Positions 15,211 through 43,900 of a DNA stretch of 64,000 nt are shown piece by piece. Under the pieces are notes generated by a model, which worked only from the letters and a program-made list of their open reading frames with translations, did no database searches and was not told the origin of the DNA. Position 1 is the first letter of the stretch; every line of letters starts with the position of its first letter. The DNA is from Cruorifilaria tuberocauda (lineage: Eukaryota > Nematoda > Chromadorea > Rhabditida > Onchocercidae), in NCBI GenBank assembly GCA_013365365.1, contig JABVXU010000014.1:355509-419508 (forward strand). Direction: 5' to 3'. The position numbers were made by a program, and so were the translations under genes.

Positions 15211-18200
15211 TCACTGCTGTCCTGCACCGCTTAGAAGTCGATCGATTGCGGCGTTTACATCACCAAATGTAGCAAGTAATGCTATAAAATAATCATTACT
15301 CAAAAACTACTCAAAAATTTTGATGTTCGTCATTATTTTAGGTTCGTGACAGAATCTTTTCCTGACTACTTTTTCAAAATGCTGAAGTGATAAAAATACA
15401 AACACTAATTATTATAATAAGGGAATATTATCCACGTCATTCACTTGTAGAAAAGTTGATGAAAAATTATTGGTAGTGATGGTGAGAATGTTAAGACAAG
15501 CTTATACTGCAGAAAATGTACCTACCTGAAGGAGGATAAGCTCACTGCAAGTAAGCAAATAATTCTTTTAAACATAGATCTTTGTTTTCCGTTTCCTCCA
15601 TTACTATCTAATACTACTAAACTACTTTAAAACTTATCATGGTTACAAGGACAATCTTACTTTTCAATGTGATTCCCACTTCATAATTTAATATTGATTA
15701 TTTCTACCATCTTAATATGAACAATACATAGGATAAATTATAAGGTGGGAATCAGATTGAAGAACAGAATAACGACGTTATGCAATGAGGGAGAAAAACT
15801 GAGTTGAGACGAAATGTTGTACTAAGTAAGCAATTAAATGCAAATGATAGAAAGCTGAGAACAATTAGTTATCGCCAACTGATTCTGCTTGATTTGGGGA
15901 ATCATTAAGTGCTAAAATAACCTTGGATATTCGCCTCTTGATTACTGAATCCCATACTTGTTAACTGCTCTAACTGACTACGATAACGCTCTTCCGGCGG
16001 TTGCGGCGATCCACTCTGAAGGTTTTTGCTCTTGAATAAACAAAAATCCGTGAGAAAGACATTTCACTCTGACTGGATTTCACCTAACTCTAGGAATAGA
16101 GAACACCGTAACATTGAGCAGCCACTAAAAAATAAATAAACCTCAATCCCATGCTAATATTCTGAAATAGTTGTCATCTCTTGACCCTCAAATAATAAAA
16201 ATCCATTGCACTTACAAGACTTGTGCCAGTCATTTGTCTAATTAAATTAAGCATCATCACTGCTTGCTCAGTGGTCGGGGAGGAGGAAGTCGTTGTTGCC
16301 GCCGCTCCCGTAGTTGATGTCGTCCCAGTTGTTAATGAATCACTAAAAAAAGAAACATACAAGTTTGTGAACTATATCTTTTCCTTAAATTATTAGACAG
16401 ATATCAATCGATCGATGATTAAATTCCACTTTTCCAATTTGAAGAATGTTTTCAGATAAGCAAATTTTTTAATTTCAATAACCTAAGAAAATGACAAGAA
16501 GCTGAACCTGGCAGTAGTATTAGATGTCGTTGTAGCTGCTGCTGGAGCAGTTGGAAAACTGGAAAAAAAATTTTGCAAACGACAGGAAAAGCTCGATGGA
16601 AAATTCGTATGTATTATATAAATTCCTGCTTTTTTATGTTAATATTAGTGAAAAAAATTATCTACTAACAATCCGGGAGGTAAAAGCTGTGGAGCTTCAC
16701 GACGTAAAGTATCCATGCCAGTATGGATTTGATGGAATGCTTCAAGCACTCTTGGATTAGAAATTGCACGCAACATTTCTGGATTTTGCATCTGAAAGTT
16801 TCATAGAAAATGTTAAAATTTATCTTCAATATTTATAAATGAACTCAGTTTCCTCAAGATAACTGTTTCATGCTAATATCTCGTCATTCCTTTGAAATAT
16901 AAATAAATAATGTTCCCAGCAACCAAAAGAAGCACGAAACCGGCTAAAAACTGCAATAAGCGCAAGCTTTGCGAAACAGTTACGATTCTTGCTGCTCAAG
17001 TAACTTGAAAAACATCATGAAATCCAGCCTCTGCTGCTAAAAGTAAGGATTAGACTATCCCATTTTGAATTTTGTTTAAATGTAACACATAGAGTCTTAC
17101 AGTGTTCCGAAAATGTGGCATAGCATTTCGTATGTATTGCTCCATAGCCGATGAAACAGCTGGGCCCGATGTGAGCATCTGAAATCGTAAACTGCATCAT
17201 TTCTTTTTTATGCTTTTCAAACGAGTAAATAAAATAAAACAAAGTAAAATACGAAAATAAAACTGCAAACCTGTGATAATAATGACGGATTCTGTCGAAT
17301 CATATTCATAGCATTAGTGAACGTCTCGCTGTTGAGCAATCGTGCGTAAGCATTCGGATCAGACAACGTTGGTGGATTTTCCGAGAAACCAAGAGTGTTT
17401 GCAAGTTCTGTAACAAATATACTACGGGAAACAATAATTACAAGTGAAAATATATATCTCTTTACTTTTAACTCTTAATTAATAAGAAAACAAAAAGAAA
17501 TGGTTGAACTCTGTGTACGTCTTGCATAACATCACTTTTTCAATTCAATTTAATTTTTAATTTGTTCATCTATTTTTTCCTTCTAGAAAAAATACAAAGG
17601 AGAAATGCTATTGGTAGTAAGATACAGGTATTTCAACTATCGTCTCGTTTCAAGAATCAACTGGAAGTTTAACTTTTTAAAATTTCTATCGCTCTTGGAG
17701 AATGCAGAACAATGAATGAAAAAGAGAGTAGGAATGCGAACAATAATAAATTTCATTTGAGTGTTTCTGTCACATAAGTCATAAAATATGCTATTTTAAA
17801 GACATTTTATTCAGAACTAAATCATTATGAATGTAGCCAAGAAACACAAAACAACTCTAGCAATAAAACCAACTCACCATTCAATAAATGCGAGGATTGA
17901 GAAGGGTTACCGCTTCCAGCCCCTGTACTGGCAGGAGCAGAACCAGATGTGTTGGTAGGATTTCCCCAAGGATTTGGTAATGCTTCGGCATTTTCAACAC
18001 CAGCACGCTGACTACGTGATGCTAAATGATGGTGCAAATATATAAAAATCTTATGAATAACTGATTACCGGAAAATTATGATCCTAGTTGAAAAGCAGTA
18101 GTAATGTAAACCTGTAAAAAATACTGTAAAAAACCAACAGAAAATCTCACCCATATTATTGGAATTATCTACTAAAGTAGCAAAAGGATTGTTAGCGAAA

Positions 18201-19947
18201 GTATTTGTTGCACTGTTTAACAGCGGTTCTTGTACATCTTGATATAAACGCTGCAATGCTGCTTGTCCACCCGGAATACCCTGAAATATCAATTAATTTT
18301 TCGCTTTGTTCATTAATTCAACCGATTCTTTCACACTTAACATAAGGTTTACAAATTCCCTAAAATTTCAGTTTCGGATTGTACAAGGATGGATAAGCGC
18401 CAATCAAAACCTGAAGATTGCGTATTGCTTGATCACGGCTACGCATCAATTCTTGAAACATACTCGGATTTCTTACCATCTCGATTGTCTGCCGAATCAC
18501 TTCCGGATCGTTCAACAAATGACCAAGCTCGGGATTTGACTTAAACCAATATTTGGAATTGTCGATAAGTTATTCTCTACTATTCCTTCATTTTTATAAT
18601 AAAAACAAGGAAGAGAAAAAAGATTACCTCAATAACCTGTTGAATTTGTGGATTGTCAGCAATCAATGACCGTATGATATCTGGATTATTCAATAGCGAT
18701 TGAACTATTGGACTATTCGTCATTTCACGTATTGCTTCTGGATTCTGCATCATGTGCTGTGCTATACCCAATGCACCACTCATTGGATTTCCCCCCACTG
18801 CTGCATTCTATTTTAACAAAACATCTTAAGAAAAATTAAATTGAGAGAAGCACAGTGTAAAAAAAAAAGCGAGTAGGTAGGGGGGAAAGAGCAAACGTTT
18901 CAGTTGCTACGCAGAAATTCGAATATACTTTTGAAGATCTGAAACAAAAAAAAGGACTTACTGAAGTTGTCCCAGCTCCAGAAGGAGTGCCAGCTGCTGC
19001 GGGCTGCAAGAGTAATGGTAATAAAAATAATAAACTTGATTAAAATGATATATTTTAATGAACGAAAATTGGATAAAGTTTTCCTTACCCGCTGTGAATT
19101 ACGTATGACGAGATGAATGGCCATACCATCTTTAATAGCTGAAAAAAATCAGTTCAGAAGATACAAAATACTGGAAAAGATACTGTCCTAGTCCAATGTC
19201 ACTTCATATATATATATATAGATATAGATATCCTTTTCTATCTAAAACAAATCAATGTAAAAAAAAGATTTATTGACATTACTATTTGTAATTTGTACAT
19301 AGGTTCTTCTAAAAAAATGCCTCATATAACCAAAATGCGCTTACAAAGTTTATTGAGTGTTTCATGATCTTTCAAAATCTTTCCGGAAAAGATGAGACAA
19401 AGCTTCTCAGATGGTTGATTAATTTTCTCTGACAGTACCGCTTTAACCTGGAATTCCAATTACTACGATAAAAGTCGATTCAAAACCTCAATTACTACTA
19501 GCAACGTTGGTAATTGTGTTGTGCCTAATATTTCATATAACAGATGAAAAATTTTGATAAATGACTTCCTAAATAGTTATTGTATATGGGAGTTTGAACT
19601 ATAGTAGATAGTAGTCGAGAATTGCGAGACAACAGTAAGTTGGAATATAAAATGCACGGTAGGAGTGAAAAGATTATTCAGTCGATCTATGAAAACACCT
19701 TTTTGCAATAGTGCCAAAGTCATATCATCAATAATAGAGATATAAGATAAAAAATATTTAAGTATTCCAAGGACACACACAAAAAAGTTATGCATGATTA
19801 GTTATGTGTCTCAGTTATATTTAAATAAGCATATACCTTCAGAACAGTAGCTTTTTCCGGTACCGTAATGTCATAACCTTCCGTTGTAGTTTTAACTTTC
19901 AGATTTATTTTATTTTGAACCTCTTCATCACTACCAGAATCCGTCAT
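15211..19947 (-). CDS. ubql-1: Ubiquilin (UBL-STI1-UBA proteasome shuttle), 15 exons
   Basis: Ubiquilins bind ubiquitinated or misfolded proteins through a C-terminal UBA domain and dock on the proteasome through an N-terminal UBL domain. Coding exons, 5' to 3': 19837-19947, 19345-19447, 19089-19138, 18962-19003, 18628-18807, 18411-18539, 18151-18280, 17878-18021, 17271-17407, 17101-17178, 16670-16791, 16508-16558, 16216-16342, 15922-16015, 15211-15281. Phases all match, giving 522 aa, normal for the family. The UBL spans about residues 15-88. STI1-like Asn-Pro repeats (MQNPEAIREM, LLNNPDIIRSL, LLNDPEVIRQT) and IPGGQAALQRLY follow, then a Pro/Thr/Gly linker. The UBA spans about 478-516 (MGFSNQEANIQ joined to LLATFGDVNAAIDRLL). 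The last exon lies 640 nt beyond the penultimate one and is easy to miss; without it the UBA is truncated. The start chosen is the first ATG after a strong acceptor 15 nt upstream. CHD1 lies upstream on the same strand. Confidence 0.95.
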
Positions 19948-19961
19948 TATTGGTCCAAATT

Positions 19962-19963
19962 CT
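19962..19963 (-). promoter_or_regulatory. Probable trans-splice acceptor of ubiquilin
   Basis: The minus strand reads GATTTCCAG followed by 14 nt and then the ATG. No coding exon lies upstream, so this acceptor is most simply a spliced-leader addition site (inference). Confidence 0.5.
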
Positions 19964-20159
19964 GGAAATCATTAAAAGTTCACGAAAATCCAACAAGAAT
20001 GCATCTCACATGGACATGAAAACAGAGTATCAAATTTGATAGTGTTTCACCTGAAACTACTTCCGTTGTTCTCTTTTCTAGATAAAATAAAAGAAAGTGC
20101 AAAACTTTCCATTTTCCCAAAATGATCCACTTCCATAAAATTACGATAACTTCCATTCT

Positions 20160-20430
20160 TCAAATTCCGGCCCGATCACGCAGCTAATATCAGCATAATA
20201 ACTTCCTGCACCAGGAAAGAACACATAACCGCCCAACCACCAGTTACCAGCCCCCTTCATACTGACTGAACGAACAAAGACCTACCACATCCGTCGCAAT
20301 GGAACTTAATGTGGCCGTAACGCTCGAGTAGTGGTCCGTTAAATGTAAGCATGACAAAGATCCCACTCCATCTTTGTGCTTCACGGGTTTGCAAGCTTCG
20401 TCGATGTGATTTGTATGTAAGAGCTGGTAG
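20160..20430. promoter_or_regulatory. GC/CpG-richer stretch upstream of ubiquilin
   Basis: This block 0.2-0.5 kb upstream of the ubiquilin start has visibly more G+C and CpG than its surroundings. It is the likely promoter region by position and composition. The remaining sequence between ubiquilin and CHD1 (20.4-21.9 kb) is AT-rich and holds nothing I recognise. Confidence 0.35.
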
Positions 20431-21902
20431 TTAGGCAGACCAAATTGAAAGGAAATTGAGATAAATATTATGAGACAGACTAGCCACAAAATTTCATCCT
20501 TCCAGATTTATACCTACTTTTTCAACATTTCTAGAGAAGGTAACAGTCTTCTGATAGTAATTTGAATCACTTCCCTTGAGGATTGATTTATCCATTATCC
20601 TTAATGTGTACTTCGTATATTTTATATTTTACTTTCATGTGAAATGTAACATATTTCTAAGATAAAGTACACTTCTAATAGAGCTACTTTATCATATAGA
20701 CACCCTGCCAAATCCTAAACCTGGATTCACTGATGCTCCCAAGTTAGGTATATTGTATTACTAGTTCGAATTTCTAAGGTTGAATTATCCTGCATCGTAA
20801 CTTTCAATATTAATTCCCATTTCTAAACTGCGATTATTATTATGACTGCGCTATCCTGACAAATCCCTAAACGGTTTTCTCACTAACTGATTCCATACCA
20901 AGCCCTAATCATTCTTAATATTATTTTTTGCATAATTTTTCACGAGAATCCAGGCTATCCTACTTATCAGGATTCTAGTGGTATGGAATGATTGTAGAAA
21001 TAATTACAACCCTAGTATTTAATCATCATGCAGTAATCGTATGATAATGAATCGTCCTTGAAAAGACATGGTGAGATACATTATATATTATTTAATACAA
21101 ATTATATATTTAAACAAACTAGATGGAATAAACAGGCTAGAAACGATATAAAGAAGAAATAATATTAATGAATGAGAAGTTTCAGAAATATATTGAAATA
21201 TTATATGAATAGTTTGTTTTTGGGCACAAGGAAAAAATTTGAAATGAAAAAACAAGCACGAAACTACCGTTATTGTAAACATTAATATCAATGAGCTTGT
21301 ATCACCATGACTAACATAATTTCAAATATCATTTCATAAATAAATGGTGAGATTTTATTAAAATTTTATAATGTGTCACCTAAATCTTAATAAAATGCAC
21401 CAAAACTCCAAGTTTTTAACGTAGTTCTATTGATTAAATATGTTTACATGAAAGCTTAGAACATCCATACATGATAAGAAACGAAAATAAATACGTCTCA
21501 GATTCTATTTCTCTTATTTAGTATCATTCCTATTATTAACATATTAACAATTGCTTTTGAATTATTCACAGAGTAATCAGGAAAGTAGCACGAAGAAAAA
21601 TATCGGATTCCAAATTAGTTAACTTTATTTCACATTTTTCCTCAGAGTATCACACATTTCTATTGAACAGTGTCACGCTTCTTTGAAACAATTTACTGGA
21701 ATATTATATGAAAAGTTTGAAAAGTAGAACACTGCAAAATTATTTAAATTAGAACGCAGAAAATCTTTATCAATGTTTTATGAACGTAGAAATAAGAAGC
21801 ATGACAAGCAGTTTACTAAATTTCTTAAGTTTTAGATTTTTGAGGGGCTTTGGGAACGTAAATCGATGTAAATCTACAACGGATTTAAATCTGACTTTAG
21901 CC

Positions 21903-21908
21903 TTTATT
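21903..21908 (-). terminator. Candidate poly(A) signal of CHD1
   Basis: TTTATT on the plus strand gives AATAAA on the minus strand about 108 nt beyond the CHD1 stop codon. Confidence 0.4.
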
Positions 21909-22015
21909 ACAATTATTTCTAAAAGAAATCTACAATTCATGTTACATATTGTTTGACCCGTAATTAGTTATTTTGAAAGGATATGGGGAAAAATAGAAGT
22001 GATATGATTTTTTCG

Positions 22016-37475
<15,460 letters not shown>

Positions 37476-39560
37476 TTTTCCATAAAACGGTAGAAGATAT
37501 TGTATGTAATAATAAACTGATGAACGGGGCAAACTGCTACTTTATGCTTCAAATCATCAAGAAAAGGGATGAAAATTTCCAACCTGAAATTTATCATTTC
37601 CCTTACTAAAGTTCACAATTATTTATTTCAGTGGTTTACGAAACACATTCACGTGATATTAAATGAATTCATGCGAACTTGTTTGCTTGATGGAAATAAT
37701 TTAATAAGTTCATAGACAGTAACCAACAGTAAAAAGAAAGGCAGTAATGTCCAATTATATAAATAACATGTAATTTTTTCGATAAGAAAAGCGGTGAATA
37801 GATATCATGAAACATCTGATTCACCTGTACGATCCACCTCAACAACAGAAAATAATTCAGGAAAATTGGAACGTACACTCTTAGGATTCACATCATTTTT
37901 AAATCAATTATCTTGGGCTATAATATTTCATAATACGCTTCATAAAAATCTATCCTATACACCTATGGGAGAAAAACATGAATTTAATTAGGTTAAAAGA
38001 AAAAAAAAATTTTAAAGAAAAAGGAGATTTATTTTGCATTCAGATACTATGAAAAAAGCAGCAAAAATGAGACATTAGAGCCGGTAATAACGTAAACGCA
38101 TTATAGACGACTAAAGAGTAGTTAAAAAAATAAAAACTTCTGGAAGCAGTAAATTCTAAGGTAAGATATATATTCATAATTTTGAAAAAGCTATTACGAG
38201 TGCTTATTTCATACAGAAGATTCGAAAAATCAAAACTAAGTCTATAAAAATAATTCAAAAATATTGTCACTTATAATCTGTGTTTCACAGCGTAAAAAAT
38301 GGAAGAAAGTAGCACTTAATCGATTCTTCGTCTGCTGTAAAATATTTTTAAAAAAGGAATTAATAACGCTGTTTAAAAGTAACACCAATTTTAAAGGAAA
38401 AAATATGCAAAATTTTCAGTCAGTTTATGATCGATTCAAATCTAATTGTCTTTGGTAGACTTAATCAATGAATTCTTTAGTGTTGCAGTTTATCTCTTTT
38501 CTATGTAATAACTATCTTTTTTCCACTTTCTTCTCGGTCTATTTGACCCAGAAGAAAATCGTATTTTTGCAGGTTATTTATCAATAAAACATAATATATT
38601 GCCACAAACTTATACATCCAGTCTTTGTTCCCGACATTTTTTGTTATGATAGTACAAATCAGTGATAGAAAATTAGTTTGAAGAGGTTCAACTCCTCAAT
38701 TTTCCAGCCTCAAAGAAATAGTTCATTGGCTAAGATGTGAGATCTCGCAATGTGGAAAGCTCCTTAATTATCAAAAGTTGTATTTTGTGAGAAAGATTAA
38801 TAACATCATAAAATTTATTCCAATTACAGTATTAAATTCCCTCATCTTTCTCGAAAATCTTCAGGTTGTTGCAATTATTACTGCTTACAAAACTTCGTAC
38901 TATTAAATAACCATTATTATATGAAACGTTACGAAGCTGCAATGTGTGTCACTCACAACACAGCTCAAAATCTGTTGGAGTCGACGAAGTCGCGAGATTA
39001 GGTTTGCTGTAGATAGGAAGATTCTTTTACTTCCGCGATACATCAACAGGGACAATAGGTATGTACAGATGTAACTGTCTGAGATTCATTTCTTGTCTAG
39101 TAAATTATAAGCAAGAAAGGCAAGGAAAATTTTGGAAAGATTCCAAAAATGCTGACCAAGTTCAGAAATTGTTTCTGAAAAGTGATGCTGCTTGAATTAG
39201 AGACTGGACTGGATTGACAGGGAATGAAGTTCAGATAAGAAGTAATAGACAGTACAAGCAATTTGCCTACAGTTGATAAGCTAGCAAGATAACAACCAGA
39301 ATGTTGATTCCCTTTTGTTCCACTGATTCATACTGGTCACCGGAAGTTTCCAGATTGTTAGCAATACTGAAGTAGGCTGAGAAGTGAAAATCCCGAGACT
39401 CGCAACAAAGCTCGAATAATGATTTATCCGCATTACAGCGATAAAGCACCAACTGTGAACATATATCAGATACTATTGACTCTTTCAAAGGTCTCCTAAT
39501 TACCTAACACACCCCAGAAAAACGAAAATATCCATTTTGCCTCTTTAAGAAATCGTGAAT
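37476..39560. other. Region upstream of CHD1, no gene recognised
   Basis: AT-rich sequence between the CHD1 start and the GC-rich stretch at 39.6 kb. A 65-codon plus-strand frame at 37794-37991 has protein-like composition but starts at GTG and has no recognised homology. Nothing else stands out. Confidence 0.5.
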
Positions 39561-39589
39561 AGCAGATAATTCATACTACTACAAAACGA

Positions 39590-39930
39590 TACGGCACGCG
39601 CACATACATACGCACACATCTGATCGCACATAAATTTCCGATGCGCCGAGTTAGCGATCAATAAACAGTTACTACATCAACAGAGACAACAAGGGACCGT
39701 AGAATCCAGCGAGGTATATGCTCCAGAATTGTGGAAAACTTTTGGAGCAGAAACAGTGCTGGGAAAAGCTGAGCTCATGAAGAGTACTTCTAATCGTCTA
39801 AAAATCTCAAATCTCGCGACTGATCCCGGGAACACCATAACCAGCACCATTATCGTCACCACCACTGCAGAAAGGAAAGACGCGAAACGCGAGCCGCAAC
39901 GCAACACAAAACCCAAACGTTGTTGAAGTG
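39590..39930. promoter_or_regulatory. GC/CpG-rich island between CHD1 and PDI
   Basis: This block is markedly richer in G+C and CpG than the flanks, for example around 39820-39920 with repeated CGCGA, GCCGCAACGC and CCCGGG. It lies 2.1-2.5 kb upstream of the CHD1 start and could be its promoter or a non-coding first exon. A plus-strand frame of about 100 codons runs through it without an early ATG. No homology is recognised. The AT-rich sequence from 39.96 to 40.98 kb holds nothing I can name. Confidence 0.35.
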
Positions 39931-40982
39931 GGAGAAGCAAGATATTCCAAACGAGACACTCTCAGCTACAAAATGAATAAGCGGAATTTCAAATTTGTCA
40001 AATTCCTCTCCCCTCTCTTCCAAAGGCTACCTCGAGAATTTTTCATTTCTCTCACTTCCTCCTGGAATATTTAATGCGCAAGTATGCAAGAATTTCAATG
40101 ACATTTCAAAAAAAAATTTATTTAAAATTTAAAAACAGAGGTGAGATAGAGAAAAGATACCACAATAACAACGGTAATATAAAATAAAAAGCCTAAGCTA
40201 GCGGAAGAAATATTCCGAATTGAGAAACGGCCTAAGGCACTGGGATATAATCACTTTAAAATTGTCTAAGTGAACCAAAAGAAAACATATGCAGAAGTTC
40301 ATATCACAGCTCCATGGAATGATTTACGTGTCTATCCAGCAGCAAAATTGAGGTTTCGGTTCCACATGAAATCATCTATAACCTACGATTAACTGATATT
40401 TCATGATAACAAATGCTAAATATTGAAAATTAAAAGAAAAAACAACAGCGGTATTAGATATCTTAGAACTGGAAACAGTCAGAAAATCAGGGACAAAATA
40501 ATTGGTATTAACTTTAGTCTTCAATTACTTAAGTTTTTTGACTAACAGCATCGAGATACAATATGGCGGCTATCAAATTTCGAGAACTGAAAAGATACTT
40601 CCCACCATAAAAGTAACAAAACAAGAAATGGGAAAGTACAACATCTGCCTCTTCTGAGTTGAACTATATCAAACAGTCAAAATCTGCCAAATCGCAAAAA
40701 AAGGATTTGAATTAAATAAATTCATATGTCTGAACTCCCAATTCGAGATCGGGTAAAAGGTGAAAAAACATCCACTTAAGTAGCATCTTATTTCAGAACT
40801 TGAACTTGAACAAGATCTGAAATATATGTATATTCAATAAGTTAAATAAAAACAATAAACATTAACCGACAATGGATGAGTGAATTGGACTGTTGTAAGA
40901 AGTTCGCTACAAAAGCGAGCTTAAAATCCAACGGTGTTCATTTTTATATTAGCAAATTCGGGTCTAACTATACTTGCGTCCT

Positions 40983-43900
40983 TTACAATTCTTCCTTCTT
41001 CTTCTTCGGTTTGCCGTCCCTTTTGTATCCGCTCAATTCTTCCGTTGCATGCTTCGCAATAAATTTGATAAAATCATCCACTTCCCGACCGCCAGAGTAT
41101 GGCTCTGGTTTATCCTTGCTATTCTTCGGTACCCAATAGAGAGTTGGGAATCTGTAATAAAAACACAAACAGTCGAAGCAAGAGAAGAGATAACGCTCCA
41201 ATTTGAGAAATATCACTCTAGCAAGATTTGGTTGAAGCTTCAACAAACACCGCATAGGTCGCTATAGCGCTGGCACTATTCTACCTACGATCGAATAAGC
41301 TATTATTTAAAGATAAAGGGCAATCCAATTGAAAAAGTTTGAAAATGAGTGATTTGCACGAAAAGTGAGAGATGCCTGCGAATTTATGAGACTAAATGCG
41401 AATATTATAAAGATAGGTAAAGGATAAGTCGACATGAATACAATCATCCAGCTGTTGTAACTGTCCACCGCCAAAGTTCAACAGCCGCTAATCACTACAG
41501 ACTAATTTTGGAATGCAGAAAACAGAACATGAAATTAATCATTACCGCTTACATAATGTATAAATTTTGAAGATTTAATGATAAATTTTAAAAAATGGGA
41601 TGGAAATCAACTATAATCTACTGATATAGTTGGATTTCCCTTTTTGTGCAAAACATGCTGTTTCGATATCGATTTGAATCATGATAATAAAAGTAAAGGA
41701 AAGTAAGTTTATGCTAAAATACCACAAGATACTTTATTAGAAAAGTGAAAGTCGCCTTATAAGGTGAAATTTCAGCATTTGAATCCAAAAAAAATTATAG
41801 ATAAGAAATGGTAACTGGAGTGTGAGGAGATTGGGAATTTTTGAATTCTATGTGTCGGCTAATTTCCTTCTGAAGTATGTAACATATGAGCGCTTAACTG
41901 ACTTCTATATCTGAAGTTAAGAAAAGTAGTTCAAAGAAAGTTTACAAAAAATCTAACCTAACTGTAATACAATAATGCTAAAGCATGGAAATAAAATCAT
42001 CTCAAAGCATATGGAAAAGATTATTACTAGCTATCTAAAGCAAACGTTCTAAACAACTGAAGCCTCAAATAACTGAAATAATGGGAATCGACACATAGTT
42101 AGAAAAAAAAATCGTTAGGAGATATGGGTGCGTATAGCGTACATCATCTATATACTTAAAATGTCTGAAAATTGCAATACAAACAGCGCTTTTAAAACAA
42201 TCAATAAAAACAACATATGGAGATCAAAATTAAAACTCACCCTTGCACTTGAAATGGTGGTGGAACATCATTTACTGTTGCATCCATCTTCGCGATGACA
42301 ACACCTGGTTCGCTGGATAATTTTTGACCTAATTCATCATATTTCGGTGCGAGTGCTTTACAATGTCCACACCATGGAGCATAGAATTCGATCAAGACAT
42401 CTTTTTTCGCATCAATGACCATTTCTTGGAACGTTTTAGCAACAACAACCTAAACATTACTAATAAATAATGAGACCATTCATCACAGAAACTATATCTA
42501 GCAACTAATTCTCAAGATCTCGCTTTCCTAATTTTCATCCTGAAGTGAAATAAATTTCGAAAAAGTGAACGAAAAGTTATGTTTGAAAATTATTCAACGA
42601 ATTAGTGAAAGCACAAACTGTAAAATGCAAGTCTAAAAAACATTACGGTTAACTTATATCAACAAAAAAATTTCTGGTAGTGGGTAGGAAATTCAAAATA
42701 GAAAATTTCGAAAATGGAAGAATTAATAATTCTACATCAGAATTTTTAGAGGATCAGCTGATTAAATATCGAAAATGCAGATAAAATTTAAAATCGAGGT
42801 AGCCTATTGAAAACGAAAGTGAATTTTCCATCACACAATATCACTGCTAATAGTGAGAATAGTGAATCTAAGCTCCCACTTGTGATAAAGTTCTAATACT
42901 TCTCATCATGAAAATTCCGCATGGTGTTGATAGAAACTACTGTATATCAATGGTCACAATAAATGGAAATATCCAACTTTTCTATGTTGGAGATGCAATT
43001 ACAATGTTTCATGATTTCCCCTTTAACTTAAGAATGGAGGTTTAGAAAATTACCGAAACAAACCTTAACATCACCCTGTTCTTCAGGTGGTTCTTCGCTT
43101 TTCATATGCGGCTCTAATCTATCATTAAGGACGTCTTCGACAAATTTCCTCAAATTCTCCACACTGAAACTGTTTATTGTATTTGTAAAAATTTTCTCAT
43201 GAATTAAAACTTTAAAAATTAAATACCAATTCAGTTACCTTTGTGAACTTATCCTTTCTCCAACACTAAAAGTTGAGTACTTGTCTCATTCTTTAAGTAT
43301 TAGCTACCATCAAATCATAATTCAGTGTAAAGTGACCTTATGAATTCCACACCTTGACAGAGATCACATGTCACCATTATTTTCGCTTCCAGGGATTTCG
43401 CCACATTCAAACTATCTTATCTTTGTTCTTTAACAAAAAAGAAGAAAAATGAACAGCACGAAAAATAAGCAGACACCTCAGTAGCCAAAGTAATTACCTG
43501 AACTCTTCCTTCATGAAAAATTTGCCTTTTTTATTACGTGCGGCAACAAGTGGTTTAACATCTTTACGATTGGCTAAACCAAATTCATCAAGATCCTGAA
43601 ATCAAAATACATTTTAAAAACGTAATTGCAACATAATGAATTTTAACTTCTGTCACCAAATTTAAACAAAATCCCCTACAAAATATTGCTGAAACAAACA
43701 ATCACGTATATGATTTTTAACCGAAGGAATAAGTTACTATCAGTTGAAAAACCGATGAAAGATAGAAGGAGCAAATAACCAGAAATCTAGCTGCATGAAT
43801 GAAACTTAGAGATAGAAAACCAGTTGATAAAAATTTTTTAAATAATAAAAAACTCACAAAGGAAAAATCGTCCTTGTTACTCATAGCAAAATATGCTTTC

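Noticed and set aside
15912..15921. A 10-nt GT...AG segment in the ubiquilin UBA exon that, if removed, extends the frame
   Set aside because: Far too short for a spliceosomal intron. The true 3' exon was found at 15211-15281, where LLATFGDVNAAIDRLL completes the UBA in phase.
20244..20489. Minus-strand 81-codon frame with a signal-peptide-like start upstream of ubiquilin
   Set aside because: It begins at TTG, and the frame back to the upstream TAA has no ATG. It lies in the GC-rich promoter-like block.
38675..38695. B-box-like GGTTCAACTCC suggesting a tRNA
   Set aside because: No matching A box, D-arm, anticodon arm or acceptor stem could be drawn around it.
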